Origin: Bacillota bacterium
Lineage (GTDB): Bacteria; Bacillota; Clostridia; Tissierellales; Gottschalkiaceae
Direction: 5' to 3'
Assembly: GCA_023420895.1 (NCBI GenBank)
Contig: JAEZUY010000005.1
Location: forward strand, 62,001 to 126,000
DNA: 64,000 nucleotides
Numbering within the stretch: the first letter of the stretch is position 1; each line of letters starts with the position of its first letter. This document shows positions 33,398-42,425 of this stretch, piece by piece. The notes under the pieces were generated by a model. That model saw only the letters and a list, made by a program, of their open reading frames with translations. It made no database searches and was not told the DNA's origin. Position numbers and translations under genes: made by a program.

Positions 33398-33679
33398 ATG
33401 GATATAAAACCTTTAGGAGACAGAGTAGTTATAAAAAGAGTTGAAATGGAAGAAACTACTAAAAGCGGAATAGTTCTTCCTGGGACTGCAAAAGAAAAAC
33501 CTCTTGTAGCAGAAGTTGTAGCTATAGGAAGAGGCGTTGAGACAGACGAAAAATTCAAAGACGATATAAAAGTCGGAGATAAAGTTGTATTCTCAGAATA
33601 TGCAGGATCGGAAGTTAAACTTGACGGAGAAGAATACACTATACTGAAAGTTACAGAAGTGCTTGCAGTAATAGGATAA
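33398..33679 (+). CDS. groES: Co-chaperonin GroES
   Basis: The 93-residue GroES caps the GroEL cage. It starts MDIKPLGDRVVIKR, has the mobile loop region EETTKSGIVLPGTAKEKP (residues about 17-34) and the GDKVVFSEYAGSEVKLDG segment. The gene follows a perfect CIRCE and has GAAGGAGGA upstream. Confidence 0.98.
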   Translation: MDIKPLGDRVVIKRVEMEETTKSGIVLPGTAKEKPLVAEVVAIGRGVETDEKFKDDIKVGDKVVFSEYAGSEVKLDGEEYTILKVTEVLAVIG

Positions 33680-33763
33680 TATATAAGTTAAAAGTATACA
33701 TTATAAATAAGAAAGACAGATTTATTATATAGATTTATACAAAATATCAGGAAGGTGAATTTA

Positions 33764-35398
33764 ATGGCTAAAGATATAAAATTTGGCGAAGACGCACGTC
33801 GTGCGATGGAAACAGGAATTAACAAACTTGCAGATACAGTAAAAGTTACACTAGGACCAAAAGGAAGAAACGTAGCTCTAGATAAAAAATTCGGCGCACC
33901 TCTAATAACTAATGACGGTGTTACAATAGCTAGAGAAATAGAACTTGAAGATCCGTTTGAAAACATGGGAGCTCAGCTGGTTAAAGAAGTTTCAACAAAA
34001 ACTAACGATGTTGCAGGAGACGGAACTACTACAGCGACTCTTCTTGCACAGGCTATAGTCAGAGAAGGACTTAAAAACGTGGCTGCAGGAGCTAACCCTA
34101 TGATTCTTAGAAGAGGAATTTCACAGGCTGTAGACAAAGTTGTAGAAGAAATAAAAGCTATATCAAGACAGGTAGATGATGAATCTGCAATAGCTCAGGT
34201 TGCTGCAATATCGGCTGCTGATGAAGAAGTTGGACAGCTTATAGCTCAGGCTATGGAAAAAGTAGGAAAAGACGGAGTTATAACTGTTGAAGAATCAAGA
34301 TCTATGGGAACTGTTCTAGATGTTGTGGAAGGAATGCAGTTTGACAGAGGGTACCTTTCACCTTATATGGTAAGCGACACTGAAAAAATGGTTGCAGAAC
34401 TCGATAACCCATATATATTAGTTACAGATAAAAAGATAAACAATATACAGGAAATACTTCCAATACTTGAAGAGATAGTTCAGCAGAGCAAACCGCTTCT
34501 AATAATAGCTGACGATGTTGAAGGTGAAGCACTTGCAACTCTAGTTGTTAATAAACTTAGAGGAACATTCAACTGTGTTGCTGTTAAAGCGCCTGGATTC
34601 GGAGACAGAAGAAAAGAAATGCTCAGAGATATAGCAGTTCTTACAGGAGCAGAAGTAGTTTCAGAAGAACTTGGCTACGATCTTAAAGAAACAAGCCTTG
34701 CAATGCTTGGAACTGCTCAGACAGTTAAAGTTGATAAAGAAAACACAGTTATAGTTGACGGAGCTGGAACTCAGGCAGCTATAGAAGACAGAATCAACCA
34801 GATAAAATCTCAGCTTGAAGTTACAACATCTGAATTCGATTCAGAAAAACTTCAGGGAAGACTTGCTAAACTTTCAGGAGGAGTTGCAGTTATACAAGTT
34901 GGATCTGCTACAGAAACTGAACTGAAAGAAAGCAAACTCAGAATAGAAGACGCGCTTTCAGCTACTAGAGCGGCAGTTGAAGAAGGTATAGTTCCAGGAG
35001 GAGGAACTGCGCTTATCAACACAATGCCTGCAGTTGAAAAACTTCTAGAAGAAACTGAAGGAGATGAAAGAACTGGTGTGGCTATAATTCTCAAAGCTCT
35101 TGAAGAGCCTGTAAGACAGATAGCTGCAAACGCAGGTCTTGAAGGATCTATAATAGTTGAAAAAATAAAAGCGAGCGAAGCTGGAATAGGATTCGACGCA
35201 CTTAAAGAAGAATATGTAGATATGATAGAAAAAGGTATAGTTGACCCTACTAAAGTTACAAGATCAGCACTTCAGAACGCTGCATCAGTAGCTGCAATGG
35301 TTCTTACAACAGAATCCGCAGTTACAGACATAGAGTCAGATGATGACGCTATGGGCGGAATGGGAGCTGGAATGGGCGGCATGCCTCCGATGATGTAA
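33764..35398 (+). CDS. groEL: Chaperonin GroEL
   Basis: The 544-residue chaperonin folds proteins with GroES in an ATP-driven cycle. It has the N-terminal AKDIKFGEDARRAME, nucleotide motif GDGTTTATLLAQAI (near residue 85), and the Gly-Met tail GGMGAGMGGMPPMM. ATG 33764 follows AGGTGA and is preferred to GTG 33755. It shares the CIRCE-controlled operon with groES and ends in a strong terminator. Confidence 0.98.
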   Translation: MAKDIKFGEDARRAMETGINKLADTVKVTLGPKGRNVALDKKFGAPLITNDGVTIAREIELEDPFENMGAQLVKEVSTKTNDVAGDGTTTATLLAQAIVREGLKNVAAGANPMILRRGISQAVDKVVEEIKAISRQVDDESAIAQVAAISAADEEVGQLIAQAMEKVGKDGVITVEESRSMGTVLDVVEGMQFDRGYLSPYMVSDTEKMVAELDNPYILVTDKKINNIQEILPILEEIVQQSKPLLIIADDVEGEALATLVVNKLRGTFNCVAVKAPGFGDRRKEMLRDIAVLTGAEVVSEELGYDLKETSLAMLGTAQTVKVDKENTVIVDGAGTQAAIEDRINQIKSQLEVTTSEFDSEKLQGRLAKLSGGVAVIQVGSATETELKESKLRIEDALSATRAAVEEGIVPGGGTALINTMPAVEKLLEETEGDERTGVAIILKALEEPVRQIAANAGLEGSIIVEKIKASEAGIGFDALKEEYVDMIEKGIVDPTKVTRSALQNAASVAAMVLTTESAVTDIESDDDAMGGMGAGMGGMPPMM

Positions 35399-35439
35399 TC
35401 GGTTTAAAAAGACAATTATGATTTCATTAATATAAATAA

Positions 35440-35474
35440 AACGGCATGTGATTTCACATGCCGTTTGTTTTTTA
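35440..35474 (+). terminator. Terminator of groESL
   Basis: An 11-bp stem (ACGGCATGTGA with TCACATGCCGT), tiny loop, then a T-rich tract. Confidence 0.92.
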
Positions 35475-35624
35475 TTACCGTACTATAAAAAGAACTAAAA
35501 AAGTTTAATTATGATAGAATAAGGGTAAGGGATTAATAACTGTACATATCTCAAAACTGCTTATTATTCAGATATAAGAGTGAAGAGAGATTAAAGATTA
35601 TTCTATATTTTTTTAATAATGCAG

Positions 35625-35653
35625 TTGACAAAACACGAAATATTTATTAAAAT
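35625..35653 (+). promoter_or_regulatory. Promoter of the GMP synthase gene
   Basis: Perfect -35 TTGACA (35625-35630), 17-bp spacer, TAAAAT (35648-35653). I saw no purine riboswitch core in the leader. Confidence 0.8.
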
Positions 35654-35734
35654 TTTCATGTAATGTTTGTATAGTTAGTGATTTTAATTTTAGTAGATAT
35701 TTCAAACATCAGAACTTGAGGAGGATTAAACGGA

Positions 35735-36676
35735 ATGAGAGAGTTTATAGACAAAATCATTGAAGAGATAAAAGAACAAATCGGTGACGGAAAAGCAATA
35801 TGTGCGCTTTCAGGAGGAGTAGATTCTTCAGTTTGTGCTGTGCTTGTACACGAAGCAATAGGCGACAGATTAACTTGTATATTCGTTGACCACGGTCTTC
35901 TAAGAAAAGGCGAAAGAGAAGAAGTTATAGAAACTTTCGAAAAGCAGTTCAAAATAGACTTAATAGTTGTAGATGCAGAAGAAAGATTCCTTGGAAAACT
36001 TGAAGGAGTTTCTGATCCTGAAAAGAAGAGAAAAATAATAGGAGAAGAATTCATAAGAGTATTCGAAGAAGAAGCACAAAAACTTAAAGGATATGACTTC
36101 CTTGTTCAGGGAACAATATACCCTGATATAACAGAAAGCGGTGAAGAAGGAAAAGGACTTATAAAATCTCACCACAACGTTGGAGGACTTCCTGAAGATG
36201 TTGATTTCGAACTTGTAGAGCCTCTACGTACACTTTACAAACCGGAAGTTAGAGAAGTAGGAAAACTTCTTGGACTGCCTTCAAACGTAGTTAACCGTCA
36301 GCCATTCCCAGGACCTGGACTTGGAGTTCGTTGTCTTGGAACAGTTACTAAAGAAAAACTTGATATATTAAGAGAAGCTGACTATATATATCGTGATGAA
36401 GTTAAAAAAGCAGGACTTGATACAGAAATATGGCAGTACTTCGCTGCAATCCCTGATTTCAGTGTTACAGGAGTTACAGACGGAGTTAGAACTTATTCAC
36501 ATACAATATTCCTAAGAGCGGTAAACAGTGAGAATGCTGTAACAGCTGATGTATATCCGTTCACACCTGAATTCCTTCAAAAGGTTTCAGCGAGAATATG
36601 CAGTGAAGTTAAAGAAGTTAACAGAGTTCTTTATGATATAACTGCTAAACCGCCTGCAACAATAGAATTTGAATAA
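35735..36676 (+). CDS. GMP synthase, stand-alone ATP-pyrophosphatase subunit (GuaAb type)
   Basis: The 313-residue protein is only the C-terminal part of classical GuaA: PP-loop SGGVDSSV (residues about 25-32) of the ATP-pyrophosphatase domain, then the GMP synthetase C-terminal dimerisation domain (PFPGPGLGVRCLG; ending KPPATIEFE). It aminates XMP to GMP. The N-terminal class I glutamine amidotransferase domain is absent and the gene starts cleanly with its own promoter and GAGGAGG, so this is the split type known from archaea and some bacteria. No glutaminase subunit is in the window; it must be elsewhere, or ammonia is used. Confidence 0.92.
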   Translation: MREFIDKIIEEIKEQIGDGKAICALSGGVDSSVCAVLVHEAIGDRLTCIFVDHGLLRKGEREEVIETFEKQFKIDLIVVDAEERFLGKLEGVSDPEKKRKIIGEEFIRVFEEEAQKLKGYDFLVQGTIYPDITESGEEGKGLIKSHHNVGGLPEDVDFELVEPLRTLYKPEVREVGKLLGLPSNVVNRQPFPGPGLGVRCLGTVTKEKLDILREADYIYRDEVKKAGLDTEIWQYFAAIPDFSVTGVTDGVRTYSHTIFLRAVNSENAVTADVYPFTPEFLQKVSARICSEVKEVNRVLYDITAKPPATIEFE

Positions 36677-36702
36677 TTCAGTAGAATAATAATATATATA
36701 AG

Positions 36703-36734
36703 AAACCGCCCTGATTTTTTCAAGGCGGTTTTTT
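36703..36734 (+). terminator. Terminator of the GMP synthase gene
   Basis: AAACCGCC/GGCGGTTT stem with a 13-nt loop and TTTT. Confidence 0.9.
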
Positions 36735-36855
36735 ATTAAGACAATACTATATTTACGAAACAAATTTTTGTTATATAATAAATAGATAAGAGGGTATGGT
36801 AGATATGCGAACTTAGATTTAAGTATCGCTAATAATAGCAAGGGAAGTGTAGAAA

Positions 36856-37740
36856 ATGATTCAAAAATATACATTTGACGGGGAAAAAAAGCTGAAATTA
36901 ATGGATATTCCCACAAACTCGAAGGAAGATGGTGTTAATAAAGACGAAATCATCGATAAATTCCGAATGAATTTAGAGGAGATGAAGAATCTTCAGGAGA
37001 AACTTTATGCGGATGGAAAAGAAGGTATTATTGTAGTCATTCAGGCAATGGATGCAGCAGGAAAAGATTCTGCCATAAAGCATGTTATGACTACTTTAAA
37101 TCCTCAAGGTATAAATGTAATAAGTTACGATGCTCCAAGTAAAGCTGAATTAGCTCATGGCTATCTGTGGCGTATTCATAAAAATATTCCAGCTAGAGGC
37201 AGTATAGCAATTTTTAACCGAAGTCATTACGAAGATGTTGTTACGGTTCAAGTTCGAGGATTGAATAATAACTATGAAATGGCAGAACGTATTATGAAAA
37301 AAGACAGTAGAACTTTTTTCAGACAGCGTTATGAACAGATTAGAAATTTTGAAGAATATTTATACCAGGAAAGCTATCGTGTCGTAAAAATCTTTTTGAA
37401 AGTTTCTAAAGATAAACAGAAAGAACGTCTTCTAGAGCGCATTGAAAGGAAAGAGAAAAACTGGAAATTCGATCCTAGAGATGTGGAAGACAGAGTCTTA
37501 TTTGACCGATATATGAAAACGTATGAGGAAGCTATTAACGAAACGGCTACAAAAAATTGTCCATGGTTTGTGCTGCCGGCTGATCAAAAGTGGTATACCA
37601 GATATTTAATTTCAGAAATTATGGTTCAGGTAATGAGAGACTGCAACCCGAAATTTCCGGAGGTTTCTCAAGAAGATTTAGCTAAGATGGAGGTATGTAA
37701 GGAATCTTTACTTATAGAAGACCCTTCATCTATTCAATAA
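36856..37740 (+). CDS. Polyphosphate kinase 2 family protein
   Basis: The 294-residue PPK2-family enzyme moves phosphate between polyphosphate and nucleotides. It has Walker A MDAAGKDS (near residues 72-79), the family motif APSKAELAHGYLWR, Walker B-like IFNRSHYED, and RFFRQRYEQI-type lid residues (here FFRQRYEQI). The single-domain form is found in the nucleotide-phosphorylating classes; direction and AMP/ADP preference cannot be told. Arginine codons CGT, CGC and CGA are common here, whereas flanking core genes use almost only AGA, suggesting acquisition. Confidence 0.92.
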   Translation: MIQKYTFDGEKKLKLMDIPTNSKEDGVNKDEIIDKFRMNLEEMKNLQEKLYADGKEGIIVVIQAMDAAGKDSAIKHVMTTLNPQGINVISYDAPSKAELAHGYLWRIHKNIPARGSIAIFNRSHYEDVVTVQVRGLNNNYEMAERIMKKDSRTFFRQRYEQIRNFEEYLYQESYRVVKIFLKVSKDKQKERLLERIERKEKNWKFDPRDVEDRVLFDRYMKTYEEAINETATKNCPWFVLPADQKWYTRYLISEIMVQVMRDCNPKFPEVSQEDLAKMEVCKESLLIEDPSSIQ

Positions 37741-37815
37741 AATTTGAAGAGTATGCACAGCTGTTAAAATAGAGATTGAATAGAAATAATTTATGTATAT
37801 GAATATTATGTAAGA

Positions 37816-37845
37816 AAATAGCCGGAATAAATCCGGCTATTTTTA
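37816..37845 (+). terminator. Terminator of the PPK2 gene (probably bidirectional)
   Basis: An 11-bp stem (AAATAGCCGGA/TCCGGCTATTT) with AT loop and T-tract; symmetric A/T flanks can also serve the minus-strand ABC operon. Confidence 0.9.
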
Positions 37846-37901
37846 TTCTGCTCTTAATTTTTTATATTTTAATCTCTATTTTAGATTAATAACAAGTTCA
37901 T

Positions 37902-39755
37902 TTAAACCGCACTACTGGCGAACTGACTATTATAAAGATCAGCATAGAAACCGTCTTTATCCAGAAGTTCTTTATGATTTCCCTGCTCTATAATAGTTCC
38001 GTCACGCATAACCAGTATAGTGTCTGCATCTTTTATAGTTGACAGTCTGTGTGCAATTATGAAACTTGTTCTGCCTTTCATGAGACTGTTCATAGCTTTC
38101 TGAATTTCTATTTCTGTACGGGTATCGACACTTGAAGTTGCCTCATCCAGTATTAGAATGGCAGGATTAGTAAGAATTACTCTTGCAATAGTTAAAAGCT
38201 GTTTCTGTCCTGCAGAAATACCTGTAAGTTCATCATCAATCACAGTATTATATCCTTGAGGCAGTGTACGGATAAAATGGTCGACTCTTGCAGTTTCTGC
38301 GGCTTCTACGATTTCTTCCATTTCAGCATCATCTTTTCCGTATGCTATGTTTTCCGAAACAGTTCCATTGAAAAGCCATGTATCCTGAAGCACCATTCCC
38401 AGAATATCTCGGAGTTCATTCCGGCTCATATCTTTAATATCGACTCCGTCTATACAGATTTTTCCTCCCTGAAGTTCATAAAATCTCATCAGAAGATTTA
38501 TCAGAGTAGTTTTTCCGGCTCCAGTAGGACCTACAACGGCAACTTTGCTGCCTGCTTTAACTTCTATATTTATATCTTCCATAAGAATATTATCATCACT
38601 GTATCCGAAACGCACATGAGAGAATTCTACATTTCCTTTCGGATTATCAATCAATTTTTCAGAAGATGAATCAGGAGCCATTTCAATTTCGTCAAGCAGA
38701 TTATAGACACGTTCAACTGATGCTAATGCACCCTGAAGAGTATTCATTGTGTATGAGAGCTGAGTTATAGGTTCAGAAATCTGGTTTACATACTGGAATA
38801 CTGCCAGAACATCCCCTATAGAGAGCTTTCCGTTTATTACAGAAAGAGCTCCGCGGACTGCTATTATAACGTAACCGAACTGACCGACCAGTCTTATAAC
38901 CGGATTTATAGCATAGGTAATAAACTCAGCTTTTGTAGAGGCTTTTCTCAGTTTTTCATTCACTTCATCATTTTTTTCTGTCATTTCTTTTTGAAGATTA
39001 AATGCTTTTATTACTTTGTTTCCTGTAAAAGATTCTTCTATATTTGCATTCAACTCTCCAAGCGCTTTCTGATTTTCAGAAAAGAAGCGGTTGGTGTAAA
39101 CACCTATAATCATAGTCAATATAATGCTTGCAATAACTGAACCCAGAGCAATCAGGGTAAGCATAGGACTTATCAGCACCATCATTATAAAGGCCCCTGA
39201 GAGAGTTATTACAGCAGTAATCATTTCTGCTATAGTTTCCTGCAGCGAATCCGCGACTCTTTCAAGGTCGCTAGTAACACGGCTGAGAATTTCTCCTTTT
39301 CTATGAGTGTCATAATATTTAAGAGGGAGTCTGTTCAGTTTTTCACTGATTCTGTGACGAAGACCGAGTGTATATTCCTGTGCAACACTTGCAAGAATTC
39401 TCTGAGGTATATAGCTGAAAAGGGCATTTAGCAGATAAAGCACTATGAGAACAGTCAGAACATCTCCCATAGTTCTGAAGCTCATCAAGAACTGAGTACC
39501 TGATTCTGCAGCACTTTTCATGCCGTTATAAAGCTGATCTATAGCCATACCCAGCACTTTGGGACTGAGTATGCTGGCTATAGCAGAGACTGCAAGACTC
39601 AGTATTACTGCAGCTATCTTTCCTTTCTGCTTCATAAGGTCTTTAATGAATCTTTTTAAAGTTCCTTTAGCATTTTCAACGTGATCAGCAGACATTCCGT
39701 CACCAAAGCTGTTAGCAATGGCCTGAGTTTCGAGTTCATCTTTTTCATCTATCAT
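37902..39755 (-). CDS. Heterodimeric ABC multidrug exporter, subunit with canonical Walker B
   Basis: The 617-residue half-transporter has six membrane segments (about residues 40-330) and a C-terminal ATPase: Walker A GPTGAGKTT, signature ISAGQKQLL, Walker B ILILDEATSSVD with the catalytic glutamate, and H-loop IAHRLST. Its partner, overlapping by 4 bp upstream, has an aspartate at the catalytic position. This asymmetric pair is the BmrCD/LmrCD/TM287-288 type. The substrate is unknown. The N-terminal cytoplasmic extension of about 45 residues is usual for this subunit. Confidence 0.93.
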   Translation of the reverse strand: MIDEKDELETQAIANSFGDGMSADHVENAKGTLKRFIKDLMKQKGKIAAVILSLAVSAIASILSPKVLGMAIDQLYNGMKSAAESGTQFLMSFRTMGDVLTVLIVLYLLNALFSYIPQRILASVAQEYTLGLRHRISEKLNRLPLKYYDTHRKGEILSRVTSDLERVADSLQETIAEMITAVITLSGAFIMMVLISPMLTLIALGSVIASIILTMIIGVYTNRFFSENQKALGELNANIEESFTGNKVIKAFNLQKEMTEKNDEVNEKLRKASTKAEFITYAINPVIRLVGQFGYVIIAVRGALSVINGKLSIGDVLAVFQYVNQISEPITQLSYTMNTLQGALASVERVYNLLDEIEMAPDSSSEKLIDNPKGNVEFSHVRFGYSDDNILMEDINIEVKAGSKVAVVGPTGAGKTTLINLLMRFYELQGGKICIDGVDIKDMSRNELRDILGMVLQDTWLFNGTVSENIAYGKDDAEMEEIVEAAETARVDHFIRTLPQGYNTVIDDELTGISAGQKQLLTIARVILTNPAILILDEATSSVDTRTEIEIQKAMNSLMKGRTSFIIAHRLSTIKDADTILVMRDGTIIEQGNHKELLDKDGFYADLYNSQFASSAV

Positions 39756-41491
39756 GCTAATTCCTCCTCACTAAGCTGAGAATGTGCAATCTGCTGATAT
39801 ACAGAACATTCTTCAAGCAGTTTTTCATGTGTTCCTTTTCCTGCAATTTCGCCCTCATCAAGCACTATAATCTGTTCTGCATCCATAATAGTGCTTATAC
39901 GCTGAGCTACTATTATTACGGCACTGTCAGAAATCTCCTTTTTGAGGGCAGCTCTGAGCATCGCATCAGTTTTAAAGTCTAGAGCTGAAAAGCTGTCGTC
40001 AAAAATATAGATATCCGGTTTTTTAACTACGGCTCTTGCTATAGAAAGACGCTGTTTCTGACCTCCTGAGAAATTATTTCCGCCTTGTGAAACTCTATGA
40101 TTAAGGCCTTTTTCGGAATTATTTATAAAATCGTCTATTTGAGCAATCTCACAGGCGTGCATCATTTCTTCTTCAGCAGCATCTTCTTTTCCATGGCGAA
40201 GATTGTCAGCTATTGTTCCGCTGAAGAGAAATGCTTTCTGGGGAACGTATCCGATTTTATCACGGAGAACATGAGGCTTATAAGCTCTTATATCTTTTCC
40301 GTCGACTAAAATGCTTCCGTTTTCTATATCAAAAAATCTCATAATAAGACTTAAAACTGTCGATTTTCCAGAGCCGGTGCTCCCGATTATTGCAGTAGTT
40401 TTTCCTTTTTCAACAGTAAAGCTTATATTATGAAGAACTGCTTCTTCTGCATCTTCATAGCGGAAAGTCACGTCACGGAATTCAACTTTTGCATTGTCAT
40501 AAGAAGATTTGGAAATCTCCAAATTTTCTGAAGGTATAATATTCAATCCAGTTTGAGTATCGAGAACAGCATTTATACGTTTAGCACATGTTTGAGAACG
40601 CGGGATAAATATAAATGTTGCAGCAGCCATCACAAGATAGAACATAGTCAGAATGGCATATTCTATTATGGCCATTATATCTCCTATCTCCATATTTCCT
40701 GCAGCTACCTGTTTTCCTCCTATCCACAATATTAAAAAAGTCAGAATATTCATAACTAAAAGAATGAAAGGGAATAGTCCGGCAAATATTTTATTTGCTT
40801 TAATAGCTATGCCGGCATATTCATTAAAACTATTGTCCATCCTGTCTTTACTGTCTTTTATACGGTTAAAAGCACGTATTACTCTTACTCCAATAATGCT
40901 TTCACGCACCGTTCTGTTAATCCTGTCCAGAGAAGTCTGCATTCTGTCGAATAGCGGTATCACCTTTTTAACAACTATTGCAGTGGCAATAAGAATAACA
41001 GCCATGAAAGCGAGTATTAAAAAGGCAAGGGACGCATTTTTAGAAAATGCGAGAATAAGTCCTGCTACAGCCATAAAAGGAGCAGGAAGCATAAGTTCGA
41101 CTATAATTGAAAAAGCAGTCTGAACCTGAGTTACATCACTAGTGCTTCTAGTAATAAGAGATGCAGCCCCGAATTCATTAAACCTGTTTATTGAAAACTT
41201 CTGCACCTTGCGGAGTAGAGCGCTTCTTATATCTTTCCCAAGAGCAGTTGAGATATATGTTGAAGAGTATGTTCCCAGTACTGAGAATACTGCTGTTATA
41301 ATAGCAACGGCTATCATATATCCTCCAACACTCCATACATAATCTAAATCTCCTTTTACAATACCATTATTTACAATATCTGCGGTCAGTGTCGGGATAT
41401 AAAGTGTTCCGACTACCTGAACGAAGAGCAGAATAATAGTGATAAACAGAAGGCCTTTATAAGGAGACAGAAATCTAATCAGTTTTCTCAT
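39752..41491 (-). CDS. Heterodimeric ABC multidrug exporter, subunit with degenerate Walker B
   Basis: The 579-residue half-transporter has six membrane segments and an ATPase with Walker A GSTGSGKST, canonical signature FSGGQKQRLSIAR, but Walker B IYIFDDSFSALD, where the catalytic glutamate is replaced by aspartate; the H-loop reads VAQRIST, with Gln instead of His. These changes mark the degenerate site of heterodimeric exporters. It lies first of the pair and about 70 bp after the Cys-rich KTR gene; the MarR gene further upstream probably controls all. Confidence 0.93.
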   Translation of the reverse strand: MRKLIRFLSPYKGLLFITIILLFVQVVGTLYIPTLTADIVNNGIVKGDLDYVWSVGGYMIAVAIITAVFSVLGTYSSTYISTALGKDIRSALLRKVQKFSINRFNEFGAASLITRSTSDVTQVQTAFSIIVELMLPAPFMAVAGLILAFSKNASLAFLILAFMAVILIATAIVVKKVIPLFDRMQTSLDRINRTVRESIIGVRVIRAFNRIKDSKDRMDNSFNEYAGIAIKANKIFAGLFPFILLVMNILTFLILWIGGKQVAAGNMEIGDIMAIIEYAILTMFYLVMAAATFIFIPRSQTCAKRINAVLDTQTGLNIIPSENLEISKSSYDNAKVEFRDVTFRYEDAEEAVLHNISFTVEKGKTTAIIGSTGSGKSTVLSLIMRFFDIENGSILVDGKDIRAYKPHVLRDKIGYVPQKAFLFSGTIADNLRHGKEDAAEEEMMHACEIAQIDDFINNSEKGLNHRVSQGGNNFSGGQKQRLSIARAVVKKPDIYIFDDSFSALDFKTDAMLRAALKKEISDSAVIIVAQRISTIMDAEQIIVLDEGEIAGKGTHEKLLEECSVYQQIAHSQLSEEELA

Positions 41492-41563
41492 AAATAATAT
41501 TTCCTCCTAAAATAAAAAATGCAGAGAGACAACATATAAATCATTATGTTATCAGCTCTGCGT

Positions 41564-41734
41564 CTATGCGTCTGGCTCTTTAACAAGAGTTAGTTTAAAT
41601 TGTTTAATATTAATGAGAGTTTCTTTTTTACATTTAGGACAGAAAAGCGGAAAATTTTTAAGTTCCGTATTTTTCTGAATCTGAACCCTCGTTTTATAAT
41701 TGCAGTGTGGGCAAAGCACCCATTTTTTATCCAT
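41564..41734 (-). CDS. Cysteine-rich KTR family small zinc-ribbon protein
   Basis: The 56-residue protein has two CxxC pairs (CPHC and CPKC) and the KTR motif (CNYKTRVQI) of the Cys_rich_KTR family, small putative zinc ribbons common next to regulators and on mobile elements in Firmicutes. Function unknown. ATG 41734 lies inside the end of marR (8-bp overlap) behind GGTGAG, so translation is probably coupled; an upstream in-frame ATG at 41770 is deeper in marR and less likely. Confidence 0.85.
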   Translation of the reverse strand: MDKKWVLCPHCNYKTRVQIQKNTELKNFPLFCPKCKKETLINIKQFKLTLVKEPDA

Positions 41735-42197
41735 TATTCTCACCGCTCTGTTCAGAGAGAACTTCTTCAAGTTTCTCTTTTAAATATTCATTATGTTTAA
41801 TTCCGATTGCAAGATATATTTCCTGTTCTTTTTCAGAAAGTCTGTTAAATGCTTTTTCTTCAGCTTCTACAACAGGAGAGATGTATTCTTTGCAGAATTT
41901 TTTTCCCTTTTCAGTCAGAAAAATTTGTTTATTGTTTCTAGCAGCTGCCATCTGTTCAAGATATACATATTCTTCTTTTAGAAGTCTGTTTACGGCAGAA
42001 TTTATCGTCTGTTTGGCCACACCCATTTTCTGAGCTATGTCGTTCTGAGTGTGAGACATATTCGGATCGAATAAACAGTACAGAGTCCAGAGAACAGAAT
42101 CTGAAATACCTATCTGCATGGCAATTTTATGATATAGCTCATTGAGTTTCTTTTCACCGGCTATATATTTTTCATATTCTTTTTTAAAATCTTTCAT
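41727..42197 (-). CDS. MarR family transcriptional regulator
   Basis: The 156-residue regulator has a winged helix (about residues 50-115: MSHTQNDIAQKMGVAKQTINSAVNRL, wing AARNNKQIFLTEKGK). It heads the KTR/ABC exporter operon and its promoter carries two copies of a CCGAATTCGG-type palindrome, so autoregulation and exporter control are likely, with drug binding relieving repression. ATG 42197 follows AAGGAG on the minus strand. Confidence 0.92.
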   Translation of the reverse strand: MKDFKKEYEKYIAGEKKLNELYHKIAMQIGISDSVLWTLYCLFDPNMSHTQNDIAQKMGVAKQTINSAVNRLLKEEYVYLEQMAAARNNKQIFLTEKGKKFCKEYISPVVEAEEKAFNRLSEKEQEIYLAIGIKHNEYLKEKLEEVLSEQSGENNG

Positions 42198-42222
42198 AAT
42201 AAGCTCCTTATTTCATTTTTTA

Positions 42223-42274
42223 AAGTCTGAATTCGGTCTTTTAATAGTATAAGTCCGAATTCGGTTTTTGTCAA
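42223..42274 (-). promoter_or_regulatory. MarR operon promoter with two operator copies
   Basis: Minus strand: TTGACA (42274-42269), 17-bp spacer, TATACT (42251-42246). Two copies of the plus-strand sequence AAGTCYGAATTCGGT (42223-42237 and 42251-42265) lie exactly 28 bp apart. One fills the -35/-10 spacer with a perfect CCGAATTCGG palindrome; the other covers the transcription start with one mismatch. Confidence 0.8.
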
Positions 42275-42338
42275 TAGAATTATATTAAAGTTTCAATCAA
42301 TATTTAATGAATAAAATATAATTTTTTTATTCCAAGTA

Positions 42339-42397
42339 TTGACTAATTTAATTAAGTTTTATAAAATTTATTTAAGTTTATACTAATTTATTTAAGT
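42339..42397 (+). promoter_or_regulatory. arsR promoter overlapped by three 20-bp-spaced repeats
   Basis: TTGACT (42339-42344), 17-bp spacer, TAAAAT (42362-42367). The 12-bp unit ATTTAWTTAAGT occurs at 42346-42357, 42366-42377 and 42386-42397, each start exactly 20 bp from the next. The repeats cover the spacer, the -10 and the start region, as expected for an autoregulatory operator array. Confidence 0.75.
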
Positions 42398-42425
42398 AAA
42401 ATTTGAATAGAACAGGAGCGTTAAT

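Noticed and set aside
35475..35734. Purine riboswitch or T-box before the GMP synthase gene
   Set aside because: Neither the purine aptamer core nor a T-box sequence (AGGGTGGNACCGCG) is present; only a consensus promoter is seen.
42339..42397. CRISPR-like short array before arsR
   Set aside because: Three 12-bp units with 8-bp spacers lie over a promoter; unit and spacer lengths are far too short for CRISPR.
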